Shown here in pieces: positions 12,044-23,495 of a stretch of DNA of 64,000 nucleotides. Both the position numbers and the translations under genes were made by a program. Positions within the stretch are counted from its first letter, which is position 1. Every line of letters begins with the position of its first letter. This DNA is from Carnegiea gigantea (lineage: Eukaryota > Streptophyta > Magnoliopsida > Caryophyllales > Cactaceae). The stretch covers positions 451,001 through 515,000 of the forward strand of contig JAKOGI010000106.1 in NCBI GenBank assembly GCA_029747015.1. Direction: 5' to 3'. The notes beneath the pieces were generated by a model, which saw only the letters and a list, made by a program, of their open reading frames with translations, was not told where the DNA came from and did not search any database.

Positions 12044-12570
12044 AAAGGACCAAAAAGAAAAAGTTCACAACCAAAAACGGGGAAGAATACGGGAGAAGAG
12101 GCAACAAATTTCAGGAAGAATAAATAATGGTTGTGCTGTTACAAATAACGGTGACAATTTGGCAAATAATTTCTTCATTTACAAGTAAATAGAACTTCAT
12201 AATAAAACAGAAACACAGTATGAACTGTTGATTGCATCAACATTTCCAGAAATGAATTAGAAAACTCTGAATCTCTCTCTTCTTTCTTGCAATAGTCTTC
12301 TGCATGTTCAACCAAAAAGCTGCATCAAGATTTAAGGGCATCCATACAAGTTGAGTTCAGAAGGGTGGAGATCCATAAACGCATGAAATAGAGCGGCCGC
12401 GAAGATTTCAAGTGAAGCTGACGATCCAGAGCCAACAACAAATGTCATTCTCCCTCTGTTATCTCCGCTTCTAAAAAATCTTCAGCTGTTGTGTCATCAA
12501 AGCTTGTGAGTTCTGCGCACACACTAACTGAGCAGCAAAGGCACAGGCACATGAGTGAAAAACAATAGCA

Positions 12571-12759
12571 CTACAGGGTGGTGTAGACACCAGTCTGGTT
12601 TGAACAAACACAAGAGCAGTCAGACTGAGTTAGTTCCCTCTTGACAAGCCGTCTTTCACGGTTGATCATAAGCTTCACGAGGGGGAGCTTCAAACTAACT
12701 TGACGCCAGATTTCGTTCACTGTTCCATTTGGATCCTCGTATTCAAAATAGTGCTTGAC
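12571..12759 (-). CDS. glycosyltransferase exon 3
   Basis: The last 62 codons and the stop begin [18 protein letters not shown] after the acceptor GGTTCAG. The sequence [16 protein letters not shown] and the terminal Cys cluster match the family C-terminus. Confidence 0.9.
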   Translation of the reverse strand, partial: VKHYFEYEDPNGTVNEIWRQVSLKLPLVKLMINRERRLVKRELTQSDCSCVCSNQTGVYTTL

Positions 12760-15700
12760 CTGAACCACAACAAACCAGCAGTGGATCTGCTTGTTAGACA
12801 ACATTAATTTCACCAATAGATATATAGCAGATGAATAGTTCAAATCAAAAGGGTGAATCTACTTGCAAGGGGTGTGGCATTGGAAGAGAGTTTTTTTCTG
12901 TGAGTTTCAGCAGATTGAGTCAATCATATTCGCCGATGGACCAATCAGCCAAAACAATTATTTGGTGATCGAATAGCTTGCTTGGCAAAGATATGCTAAT
13001 CTTCAAAACCAACTAAAGTAGCTTTCATCAATTACTTGCAGATCATCAAATCTACTTTCATGCTACTAATTAATACTATCAATCGATCAAATAAAGATAA
13101 TATCAGCAGACCTTTAATGTTACTAACCAGTGACACACTTGTCCTGCATATGCAAAACAGAAAGCCAACTCTTGTATAAAATGGTCTCACGATTGTTATA
13201 GTTTATCATTGCTTGAAGGTTTTAAAAGTGAAAATCGCATCAGAATCAAATTCAACTCTCTTGAGGTGTTGTTCATGACTGTTAGCATGCATATATACCA
13301 TACTGGATCAAGTCACATGATGCAGCCAATGGACAATGAATCAGGCATACATTAACTTGAACATAAAAACACTCAAAGACAGAATCCAACAACATAATAC
13401 ACTTAGCCAATAAGAATGCACAAAGAAACAGAGGATCAGAAATTTCAGCTCAGTTGGATCTGTACCTTCATCAACTCCTGCTGAAACTCCAGAATTCTCT
13501 GCCCACTTACATCCCTAAGTAGCTTAACTAAAAAGCCAGGGTTGACAGCAGAGGTGGAATCAACAAATATTGCAATTTTTTTGTAGTGTATGGCATCTTC
13601 GAATGGCAATTCAATCTGGTCGCTGACTATGACTGGTATGCAAAGGCTTACAATGGCATCAAACAATCTACACGCAGAAGGAGTATCACCAGCAGGATGC
13701 AAACAGAACTTTGATGTGTGCATTCCCTGTGTGGCTGCACGGCGACTCTCCCTAGACTGTGCACCATGTTTTATGATGACATCATCTTCATTCTCAAGAA
13801 TTTGGAAAAGAACATCTCGAATTTTGCCACCCTGTAAATATAAACAGATGGAACACATGAATATGAATGGAAGGCATCTCATATATTCTCCCCTTACCCA
13901 AGACCCCAAAGTAAAAACTTGATGAGCAGAACATTAGCCAGAAACCAAATCAAAGTTTCAAACAAAAAAAAAGGACTGAGCCAAGAAGGTTTTTTTTTTA
14001 GGGGGGGGGGGGGGCACAAATTTGAGAGTGTTGCTAACTGCAAAACAATTATAACAAAAGCAAAGATCACAAAATGTCAAGAAATGACAGAACCAAAGAA
14101 CAAAAATCTACGAGCACGTTGATCACTAATCACTCTTACAACTTATATTCAGAATTTTTTTTCTTTTGAAGGAAAGCATGATAATTGATAGCTAATGTAG
14201 TCTCATTTGGGCTAAGAGCCACCATATTTCGGCTGCCTCTACTCTTCATAACATGATTTTATTCCCTAACATTCCAAGCACTAAATTTATGTGAAGAACA
14301 GATCCAACCCCCCCCCCCCCCCAACCAAAAAAAGAACAAATATATACAAAATGGGCAATGATAATAAGACAAAAATGAAAACTAGATGCCAGCTTCTTTT
14401 ACATTTCTGATCTTCCCCCCAAAAAAAAAAAGAAAAAAGAAAAACAAACAACAGCAAGAAAATGGAAGTCAAGAATACATGAAAGGACAGCTGATCTGAT
14501 CACTTCCCTATTAGTCATCAGATTCAGAGGGCCACTCTACTAAATGCTAACTTGCCTTTGACAATCCTATGCCACAACAATAACTTATTTTCGCTAATAC
14601 TATGACAGAACAGAAACTTCATCAAAATCCTGGCAGGAAGAATAAGATTTTCATCAGGAACTCTGAATTCAGAGTTCGGCTTCGCTATACATGCAACTCA
14701 TTGCAAACAAAACACCAGAAGAGCGGATTACTGCAAGAGTCACGTGTCTGAATCCATTAGGATGATTGCTCCAAGATAGCAACATTACAACTTCAGCGGA
14801 TTCATATAATTCAAGTGGCTGTGCTTCCATGATTTCTGGAGATAAAAGGGTCAGCCGCCTTTTTGACCCACATATGTAAGAAGCATCAGTCTTGGTAAAG
14901 TCATCTAGTAATAAACCTTAATAAAAGCAAACACATGAACCAAGCCCTAGTGAAGACACAAGCTTCCCAATCTACCATTAAACTAAAAAATAAGAGCACT
15001 TTTCCTAAAAACAAATTCACAAGATGCCTCAGCACAAAGCCAAGGACCCTTCAATCTCCACAACTGGTCAACAAGTAACAACTACGTGGTATAGAACTGA
15101 CAGAATGCTGAAAGCCCGCACACAATTGTGCTCAAAGATCAATAGAAGGCTTGGAAAGAAGTGTGTCCTTCTAGATTCTAGACCTAGATGACCATGCAAC
15201 TTTTCCACACTTCTACCAAAACTCATCTTCTACTCCCCTTGCATTGGCATCTGAGTTTCCTCAGGAGACCTTTTATACACAGCCAAACAAAGCCACACAC
15301 CCCCCCCCCCCCCCAAAAAAAAAATGAACAGTACTTATCTCACCATGTAGTATTCTTGATCTACCAAATTTTCATATCCTAAAATATGTCTGAAGGATAT
15401 TGCCTTTAATATGACAGAAACAAGTAAACAACCCAATTGCCTTTGGCCATCAACTAGAGAGGCAAATCAAATTAAGTTGCGTCATTTTGCAATATTATAC
15501 AAGGCTAAGATCAGGATGCATAAAGCTACAAATTCAATATTGAGATCCATGACTGCTTATCACTGCCTACTTAGGCTGCACTTATTAAACAGTAATATAT
15601 TTCTCACCTACATACTTTTCTACACACCCAGTAGTTTGGACGTCAAAAAAATTTTGACAGCCAAAGGTAAGCACTAGCCATAGAAGGTCTTAAAGGGTGT

Positions 15701-18202
15701 CAAAAGTTGACACTATTGAACTTTGGCACTAAAGCTGATCGCATGCTAAATGGATGTTTGAAAGTCCTAGTGACTCATATGACACATCTAACCCAATTGG
15801 CATATCGTCAAGACCACATAACTTGCAGGGTCAGAGACAATCTTAGTTTATAGAGAGATCCATAATACCTCTAACAAACATAGGAGTCAAATGGCTTTCA
15901 ATTTGCAGCATGGTAATTCAGCAAGAATAGAATTCTACAATTGAACCTTTTCATTGTTTACATCCCTTTCTTTGTGGAGAATGGATGACTCCTGTGAAGT
16001 ATGTACCCGCAAGCTACACATACTCTACCATGAAGCCTCCAGTTATCACCAATTCTCCAACATATATGGTATCTAAAATGGCATATAATAAAGCCATTTA
16101 TCGGTAATGAGAACTACATGGGAAGCAGAAATTCTTGCTCTGCAGTTCTGAATCTTCAATCAAAAATTTGGGAGAGGCTGTGGCGGGCATCGGTCATTCA
16201 TCAGAACCAAATATAGCAGCCTTATTTTGATTACAAGATCTCCCCCCCCCCCCCCTTTTCTGGCGCAAGGGCAACTTTATGCAATAACATGGTTTCATTT
16301 CAACAAAATGGGGGATACATGCTGAGATCACAGGACACTCATATTCAGCAAGCAAGGGTTGTCACTCGACTGAAGAACTCAAGATTATAAATTTATAATG
16401 AGAGAGCATTTCATCGAACAATTGAGAGTCCTCTAATGCAAAAAGAAAATACAGCAACCACTTGAAAATCCTACATATGCACTCTACCATGAAAAGCACG
16501 ACGCAGTCAAGGAGCCAAGAAACCACTGAGTCCCACATCAGATCACCAGCAAACCGCCATTGAGATAAACGATTTCTCATTTCAAGTAAGGACAAAGTCA
16601 TTGCTCTGGAACTTTTCTTGGCATATAACAACAATAACACAGTGCCTCACAATACGTAAAATGGTAGTATGACATTTCCAGAAGCTTTCCAAGAGAGAAT
16701 AAGCAGAAGCACAATGCAGTCAAAACTGGAAAATCTAGTGCTTACTGCAGTGTCATTATCCATATACAACGAGAGTAATCGCACAGAATAAATAATGCAC
16801 ATTTCTAGAATCCAATAATAGTAACTGACTGTGCTACCAAATTTCGTTAATTCCCCAGAAACTTTTAAATAAGGTTATAATGATTAGCGATCCACACAAA
16901 AAGGTTTCAATACAAGATTTACACTCCAAGCATGCCCATGACTTCAACAACAGTAACACCACTCAATGTTGATCCCGCCCGGACACATTCTAGCGAGATC
17001 TAGATGTAGACGATTGTACCTTGCAGGCAGAGAGGATGTTTTCAACGGACCACATGCAAAACTTTGGAAAGATAATTTTAAGTCTGAAACATTTTGCGTA
17101 CAAACAAAAGGAACTCCAACGTAGTAGGACAACAGAGGATAGTGACAAAGGATAAAATAAATACAACGGCAGTGATGTAGTTAAACATTAACTATCAATG
17201 AAAACTACCATGAAAGCAATGATAGCATGTAACTTCAAAAACCAAACTTTAGCAAAACATTTAAGAATAACAGAAGTGAGCATCAAGAATTAATACCTCC
17301 TTCCTATAGCGATTGCCCATGAAGAAGAGCAAGGATTTGCGATTCTCAATACCGACATCCCCTTTATACGGATTTATCCGATGAGAATAAGGCAAGATGA
17401 CATCCTTGACCAATGAACCCTGATCAGGCCTCAAACGCCCAAAATCCGAAAGAAGCAGTACAGCATTCTTAACCCTATCAATTACTTTGTACAAAGCATT
17501 AGGATCCTGGGCAATAAACACATGATCTCGCCCATTGTTCCTCTTCCAATACACCTGATCTTCCAACCACTCCATCAAACCTTCCTGCATTTCCTCATCG
17601 CTATACGTTCTCGAAACAGCACCTCTATTGTTGCTAGGCCTAATTGGGTTCACCACGAGGCTGAGCGATGAGAAGAAGGGCACGTAGAAGAAATCCGCAC
17701 TTTCCGGATCAAAAACCCTGACCACCGGCGAGTTGACTCTGTCCTTCTCTTCCTTAATTAGGTCGGAAAACAAGTACCACTCCGCCGAATGCTGATTCCC
17801 CGGGTACTTGAGCTTCGAATCATCCTCAACTAGGGAAGAAATCCCGCCTCTAGCCATGGCGTAACTCTCGATCACGCCATAAGTGAACTTTCTGGGCAAA
17901 TTGTACATGTAAATCTTGACTTTTCTAGGCGATTTTCCAGAATCAAATCGAAGAAAAGGGGAAGCCCCATGTCCGGATGATTCATCGTCGCCTGAATTGG
18001 GGGTAAGAGGAGAGAGAAAGAAGGTGTTGAAGAACAAGTAGAAAGCGACGATGAGAGAGAGAGTGCATACGGTTTGCTTGAGCATGGAGTGGCGAGTAAT
18101 CTTCGACATGGAAGAGGAGGAGAGAGACGTTGCAGATGAAGTAGAGAGCTTCGGTGATCCGGCGGTTTTGGCGCGGTGATGTTGATGGTAGCTCGTGCTC
18201 AT
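12571..18202 (-). CDS. exostosin-family (GT47) arabinosyltransferase-like protein, three exons
   Basis: The join 18202-17297, 13831-13466, 12759-12571 gives 486 codons plus a stop. All junctions are GT-AG and in phase 0. The N-terminus is a basic, Ser-rich tail with a single membrane anchor at residues about 44-64 ([15 protein letters not shown]), typical of a Golgi type II protein. The exostosin domain follows, from [15 protein letters not shown] to [20 protein letters not shown] and [12 protein letters not shown], which is the conserved sugar-nucleotide region. The C-terminus carries a Cys cluster ([11 protein letters not shown]). The closest family I know is the ARAD1/ARAD2 group, which adds arabinose to pectic arabinan. 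That assignment rests on recognised motifs; substrate specificity is inferred. No frame damage is seen, so the gene is probably functional. Confidence 0.9.
12760..13465 (-). other. glycosyltransferase intron 2 (706 bp)
   Basis: AT-rich, with GT-AG ends that fit both flanking exons in phase 0. I see no feature inside it. Confidence 0.85.
13466..13831 (-). CDS. glycosyltransferase exon 2
   Basis: This exon of 366 bp (122 codons) begins [10 protein letters not shown] after the acceptor TTTACAG and ends EFQQELMK before the donor GTACAG. It contains the most conserved block of the family ([20 protein letters not shown], then [14 protein letters not shown]). Upstream and downstream open-frame extensions read into introns and are not coding. 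Confidence 0.92.
13832..17296 (-). other. glycosyltransferase intron 1 (3,465 bp)
   Basis: No coding homology is recognised. It carries four long homopolymers: G14 at 14001-14014, C15 at 14308-14322, C15 at 15300-15314 and C14 at 16242-16255, plus A-rich tracts. No transposon ends were identified. Open frames in it lack any recognisable product. Confidence 0.8.
17297..18202 (-). CDS. glycosyltransferase exon 1
   Basis: This exon holds residues 1-302: the cytosolic tail, the signal anchor and the first part of the exostosin domain. It ends at KE before the donor GTATTA (17296 downward). The first ATG of the open frame was chosen because the membrane anchor then lies at the normal distance from the N-terminus. 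Confidence 0.92.
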
Positions 18203-19467
18203 GCTTGGGTCGTCACTCGTGACTGATGATCTTGCTGAGTTAATGTTGTTCCTAGAACATGGTGGCTGTAGGATGAAAACGAGTGAACTTTGAATCTATG
18301 GAAATGTCTGTGGGTGCATAATGTTTGTTTCTAGTATAAAAAACTGGAATTATTATGTAATAATTGACAATGAACAGTTGACCAAAAAGGATTGAAACTT
18401 TTAAGATGAACAAGGGCTAACTACCAAATTTAATTAAACAATGAAAGTTCAAGGGGTAATAATGGAAGTCAATTTAATTAGGTCAAGTTGAGGAGTCATG
18501 AGTACAGGTTTTAAAAAAGAAGAACAAAAAATATTATTTAAAATGGTTGTGAAAATTGTATTTTTAACAACCCATATGACTTAATCTCAGTATCGTTCTT
18601 ATGAGTACAATTATTTAAATTTTGTAGGTGTAATTAACGAAGTTTCAATTTTTCTTATCTTATGTCTGAGTAGTTTTAAAGTTAATGATGTAGCGTATTT
18701 GATTTAAATGCTTTTCTCCAAAACTTTTGAGTTTGAATGTTAGCGACAAAAATATACTTCTTAAGTAATGCAATTGTTGACTTTTACCTCAAAAATCAAA
18801 AAGTTCTAACTCAAGTACGAGAGTATTCAAGATATGCATGTCATATTCCCATATGATATGGATACAAAAATTTTGAAAATGTAGCAAAAACTTTATTTTG
18901 TATAATCACATGGTGTTTGGTATGTGGAAATTATTTGATGGGAATTTATAATTGGTAATTGAAATATATTTTGGGACAAGGATTTAGGAATGGACGTTAT
19001 AGTTGTCAATCCCTAGTGTGGTATGCGATAATTAGACTGCAGAGTGAAATAGATATTTTACAATAATCTCGCTAAAAATCTCTCCTGACATGATGGTTAA
19101 GCTACATTAGACATAGGTATCTGTGAGTTTTTTTTTTTTTTTTTTTTGGAGTGCCAAAAGGTATCTATAAGATTCTTAGTGATAACAAAGTTGGCTAATT
19201 AATACTTTTCTATTTCCGCACCCATATTTACTTACATAATACCAAAAACACCACATTTATTTACATAATACAAAAAACCACAATTATTTCTCTCTTTCTC
19301 TCTCCACCTACCATATTTATTCACCAATATTGTCCTCCATTTTGGACAACATATATTTTATTCTTGGAATACAAACTCTTAAGCTATGTGTTAAGCTTTA
19401 CTCGCATGTATTTGTTAGATGGAACTTTAATTTTATATTTGCATAGTTTGCTTACGTATATTGAAGA
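18203..19467. other. 5' flank of the glycosyltransferase and AT-rich intergenic DNA
   Basis: The first 100-200 bases are probably the 5' UTR and core promoter of the - strand gene, but I find no convincing TATA box in that orientation. The remainder is AT-rich with a T17 run near 19130 and pyrimidine-rich stretches. No gene is recognised. Confidence 0.55.
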
Positions 19468-19716
19468 AGACATTAAACAATAAATAAAGGTAGCATAACA
19501 AAAATGGAAAAAATGCTTCAAAAGTGTTGTTCAATAAGAAGATCCCACTAACATTGAAGGAGAGAATTTATATATGGTTATTAGACCAATGTTATTATAC
19601 ATCGCTAAGCATTGGCCAATCAAGAAGACTCTACTCTAGAGAGTGATGTTTGCAAAGATAAGGATGATTCATTGGATACGCGGACATACGAGATTGGATA
19701 GAATCATAAATGAGTA
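19468..19716 (+). pseudogene. LINE (non-LTR) reverse-transcriptase 3' fragment
   Basis: Allowing shifts, the + strand gives DIKQ.IKVA..KWKK, then MVIRPMLLY, KHWPIKK, and VMFAKIRMIHWIRGHTRLDR. This is the region just after the palm of plant LINE-type reverse transcriptases. The fragment stops abruptly where the copia 5' LTR begins (19717), so the copia inserted into it. I did not find the rest beyond the copia 3' LTR. Confidence 0.75.
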
Positions 19717-19971
19717 TGTTGGTCAACCCTAAATAATTAGGGTTAAGCGACCACTTATGTCACCTAAGAGGTAGTGGCTATAACAACCTAAACCTATATA
19801 AAGGGGCTTTAGGTATCTCATTAAAGATCAGTTACATTAACCCTAACACTAAAAACCTCCTGTCTCTCCCTCTCTCTCATGGCTGCCTCACAATCACTGG
19901 AGGGTTAGGTTGGGGACATGAAAATTGATGGTGACTCTAGTAGCTAAAGGTATGTCCTTTAATTTCCTACA
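19717..19971 (+). repeat. copia 5' LTR, about 255 bp
   Basis: It starts TGTTGGTCAACCC and ends TTTCCTACA. It contains a TATA box (CCTATATAAAGG, about 19793) with pyrimidine-rich sequence downstream. Similarity with the other LTR runs almost from end to end. Five bases before it are GAGTA. Confidence 0.8.
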
Positions 19972-19972
19972 G

Positions 19973-19985
19973 TAGTATGAAAGCC
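19973..19985 (+). promoter_or_regulatory. copia primer binding site (diverged, tRNA-iMet type)
   Basis: TAGTATGAAAGCC lies one base after the LTR end and matches TGGTATCAGAGCC at 10 of 13 bases. Its position is exactly as expected, so the call rests mainly on location. Confidence 0.6.
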
Positions 19986-20415
19986 TAAGCTGCTTGTGTC
20001 TGCCCCAATTGAATCAATCATTTTTCTTTTCCCATGTGATTTGTTCATTTAAATTCTTTAATATGCTAATTTGTTGTCATAGTAGCATGATTAATTTCAT
20101 TCTCCTTAACTGACTTGACTTAAATGGGTTTTTTTTGGATGATTTGTCAGTTAAGTGTCGTAATTGTACCAAATTGAATCCATATAATCGTGATTGCATA
20201 ATGATATGTTTTATTTGATATCCCATAATCTAAAACCCAAAAAATGACCTCAAACCATAACTCCTCTTGACTTTTTGACTCACCCTTAGACCCTAACTTG
20301 GACTTTTTTTGACTTAACTTGAGCCCCCATCACCTACACCTCTATGCTAGCAGTGGCAATTCCCACAGCAGAGCTTTAGTGGCCCACGCTACTGGGGATT
20401 TCAACAACCCTGTTT

Positions 20416-20416
20416 C

Positions 20417-20464
<48 letters not shown>

Positions 20465-20510
20465 AATAATAATAATAATAATAATAACAACAACAACAAT
20501 AATAATAAAA
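20416..20510. repeat. (CAA)n/(TAA)n microsatellite
   Basis: About 15 CAA units are followed by ATA/TAA units and then CAA and TAA again. It accounts for the poly-Thr/Ile and poly-Val open frames on the two strands. Confidence 0.95.
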
Positions 20511-21239
20511 AGGAGAACAAGTTGAAATAGATAAAGAGACCAAGCCACACCCATCAGAAACGCCTTGTTAGACACGTGCCACCGATAAAGGTCTCTTTCG
20601 GCTACCTTCTTCCTCCACTACCTCTTCTACATGCTGATCTACTCGAAACCACCAAAGCAACCACGGAAACACTGCCACACTCCACCGCATGAGATGCTCA
20701 TTGGGTATGTGGATGTTGTATTTCGGCTCATTGTGACCGATCTACCCTTGGTAGTGCCGATTTAGTAATGCTTGAGATCATAGGCATTTGATTGGAGGCA
20801 GAGGGTGGAGATTTTAGCATCATGTGGGTGTAGTTTGGGTTGTAGGCATGGCGGCCAGGATGACGGTGGCAACAACCTTCTCAGCGCTTGGTGGCTGCCC
20901 AGGAGAGGGTGTGATTGTAAGTGGTGGCTTGGTTGTTGCGGTGTCGCTGCGGGAAAATGGAGTTCTGAACTCCATTTGGCCGAGGGGGTTAGAAAGAGGT
21001 TAGAAAGGGCTATAAAGGGTTAGAGAAAGTGTTTTGGGTCAGGGTTTCTGTTTTTGGGTAGGGCCCTTTTATTTGGAGATAATATTGCTATTAGACAGTG
21101 ACCTTATATATATATTTTTTTTGCCGAACTGAACCTTTTTTTGCTATTTTTGCCCAAAATGTGATCTTATTCAAATCATTTATTTAGACATATTTAGTTT
21201 TTGTCCAAACTAAGGCAAATTATATGATTCACCAAATTC

Positions 21240-21920
21240 GACATTATATAAATATGTTTTATATAATTTTGTGGATATTTGTTTTCATTAGTACATGCAA
21301 TCAGTTTACATCACTTTATATAAATTCATTTCACATTAGGTGATCTTGTTTCGAACAATGCATTTTATTGAACAATATTTTATGAATTCATTTCATGATA
21401 TGTAAATTCATAATATTATGAATGTGTTTTTTATGATTTGCGAGCGATATTTTAGTACGTTTCATGTTATTAGTTGTGTTGTATAAATATGTTTTGTACA
21501 ATATTATGTTTAAAAGTGTTACGTGAATATGTTTCATGTTAATTATAATTATATAAGTGTGTTTTATATAATTATTTGGGAAGGCATTCCATGTTAATTA
21601 TAATTTAGTAAGACTATACAAATGTGCTTTATATAATATTATGCTTCTTACATGTTTTTGTGAATATAAGCTGCGACATGTTACTGTAGCAATATAAATT
21701 CATTTTATATTTTCGTGAATATGGTTTGTAATATAGTTTCATACTATTGTATAAATGTGTTTTATAAAATAATACGAATTTTTCGTTGTTTATATATAAT
21801 TGTGTATTATATGCCATCAAACAAAGTTTTAAATGACAAACCGGTAACATGTTACTCTGATTATATAAATTCAATTTATAAAATGAAATAGCTTCGTATA
21901 AATTTATTTTACATGATAAA
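21240..21920 (+). repeat. array of about ten short AU-rich inverted repeats in the copia leader
   Basis: Units resemble TATATAAAT-N-ATTTTATATA and recur every 55-115 bp, at about 21243, 21315, 21385, 21480, 21545, 21615, 21690, 21748, 21861 and 21896. The best copies are perfect hairpins: 21243-21267 has a 10-bp stem with a 5-base loop, 21545-21575 a 12-bp stem, and 21691-21710 an 8-bp stem with loop TTCA. Between hairpins, words such as TTTCATGTTA recur, so each hairpin is part of a longer degenerate tandem unit. Confidence 0.75.
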
Positions 21921-22169
21921 ATTGAATATTTTCATGATATTTATGAGCCAATATGTTAATTAGTTTAGTGATTATGTGCTCCGTAAACTTCTATGGAAAA
22001 TGTGGTAGCTAAATTATAGAAATTTTTAATTGTGTCTATATGTGATGATTTTGAGCTTGACAAAATTTTTGATCATATAACATGAATGATGGAGTTTTTG
22101 ATAATTTAATTTTATGAAAATATGCCTAAGATCCATCTTTTAACATATGTTTGTAGATATGGCAATTAA

Positions 22170-22520
22170 AACATGATTGATGATTTATCACGAATGAAAA
22201 GCTGGATAACATTGAGTATGGCATCTAGTGTCAGAAATTTTAGCTTCTTCTGAACGAGCATCAAGGGTTGATACACTTGATGGCTTCTATGTCTGTTAGG
22301 GCAAACAAAGATGAAAAAGGCAAAGATGTTACCGCTAGTGAGTAGTATCAAGAGAACCTAAAGGCATAACAAAAATGGTTCAAGAATGATCGATCAGCAT
22401 GTTGTACTATGTTATATTGCATGCATGATAATTTGGTAAGGGAATTTAAAAGCCACCTCACTGTTAAGGACATGCATGATCAGCTTAGCATCAAATTTGG
22501 CCATATTCATTCCCCTCTCA
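22170..22520 (+). pseudogene. copia gag remnant
   Basis: KLDNIEYGI.CQKF.LLLNEHQ, then KWFKNDRSACCTMLYCMHDN and FKSHLTVKDMHDQLSIKF, follow the pattern of plant copia gag proteins. In-frame stops are present. The zinc knuckle is not evident. Confidence 0.75.
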
Positions 22521-22714
22521 GATCTGTGGGCTTAAGGGCGGTATTATCAAAGGGCAAAAGGCCAAGGGTAATAGAGAGAAGAATATAGCACATGTGTAGT
22601 GCTAAAACTATGGAAAGAAGGTGCTCACGATTGTCTTGAGCTGACTAAGATACCTCATTTCATAGTTATTCCTGAATCATATGTATGCTCTCATGCATTA
22701 GTTTTCAACTCTCT

Positions 22715-23030
22715 TCCTCAGTGGATTACAGACATGGGAGCAACCAAGTATGTGGTTTAGCACTGAGTTGATTTTGTGAACTTTCATCACAACTCGGTGG
22801 GTTAATAGACTTTCATGCTAGGAAACGGCAATGAATAAGATGTCCTTGGTATATGGACATAACAGCTCAGACTTCATGGAGGAGAATATGTTGCTTCTTC
22901 TTGATACACTCTACGCATTAGGCATGCAGCGTTCTCTTGTATCTTTTGTCTCTTTATTGAGATTAGGTTTCTCTTTTGAATTTCATCTTGATGGTTTAAC
23001 CAGTTTGTATAATGACAATTAATTCATGGA
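22715..23030 (+). pseudogene. copia protease remnant
   Basis: PQWITDMGATKYVV at about 22716-22760 corresponds to the copia protease active site, where D-S/T-G has become D-M-G. It is followed by FMLGNGNE and a further open frame (22831-23022) that belongs to the same domain. Stops interrupt the frame. Confidence 0.75.
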
Positions 23031-23081
23031 AAGGTGATTTCATTGTTTTGGATTTAAAAGATATTCTATACACCTTTCGCT

Positions 23082-23279
23082 TTGTGTCATATTTTTGACT
23101 CTGTTTTTGAATCTGTTAAATGGCATGTTCGGCTTGGCCATGAAGTTCAAGGTAGAATGGGTAGAGTAGTGAAAGAAGGTCTTTTTGATAAACTCACAAG
23201 GGTTAAATTGTCTGGATGTGTGCCATGTCTAGCTGGCAAAGCAACCATAAAACTTTTAGTAAGGCTCCGGGGGCGTTAA
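23082..23279 (+). pseudogene. copia GAG-pre-integrase domain
   Basis: The open frame gives WHVRLGHEVQGRMGRV, then GLFDKLTRVKLSGCVPCLAG, which is the His-His-Cys-Cys zinc-binding module preceding copia integrase. Both Cys of C-V-P-C and the H of WH.RLGH are retained. The frame ends at a MITE insertion. Confidence 0.85.
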
Positions 23280-23280
23280 G

Positions 23281-23495
23281 TCTCTCATATAATGTTGGTT
23301 AGGTGCAATCAACATTGTAATGCAAACAAATTTGTAATCGTATTTTCATTACTTTGTTTGGTTGTGTGATAGTATTGTAATAAAATAACTATCGTGTAAT
23401 TATGATTATCACAAACTAAGTAATCATAATTGCATTGCAAAGTCGATTGCATTACATTACTATTATATTACATCCAACCAAACATTATATTAGAG
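23281..23495. mobile_element. MITE 1 (about 215 bp)
   Basis: The ends are inverted: CTCTCATATAATGTTGGTTAGG at the left and, reverse-complemented, CTCTAATATAATGTTTGGTT at the right. It interrupts the copia between the pre-integrase domain and the integrase core. GTTAA occurs on both sides and may be the target duplication, but boundaries are uncertain by a few bases. It has no coding capacity. The superfamily is not assigned. Confidence 0.7.

Larger units (their letters stand above)
11264..12570. other. intergenic region downstream of the glycosyltransferase gene
   Basis: No gene is recognised. It contains a short tandem duplication (11403-11506), a CT run, a (CCCCCA)n tract (12018-12043) and, next to the gene, presumably the 3' UTR of the - strand transcript. 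I see no clear AATAAA on the - strand close to the stop codon, so the polyadenylation site is not assigned. Confidence 0.6.
19986..22160 (+). other. copia untranslated leader
   Basis: About 2.2 kb lie between the primer site and the first gag-like codons. The first part is unremarkable, 20316-21060 holds a CAA/TAA repeat and G-rich sequence, and 21240-21920 is a regular series of AU-rich inverted repeats. No protein family is recognised; open frames across 20319-20575 are simple-sequence artefacts. Confidence 0.6.

Noticed and set aside
13590..13922. Open frame on the + strand opposite glycosyltransferase exon 2
   Set aside because: Antisense shadow of a well supported exon.
14001..14014. 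Poly-G/C tracts as transposon or LINE tails
   Set aside because: No target duplications or element ends were found next to them.
19728..19745. TTAGGGTTA-like words as interstitial telomeric repeat
   Set aside because: Only a single unit is present, and it is shared with the other copia LTR (51093), so it is part of the LTR.
20319..20575. Open frames on both strands (poly-Thr/Ile and poly-Val)
   Set aside because: They are translations of the CAA/TAA microsatellite without any other protein-like sequence.
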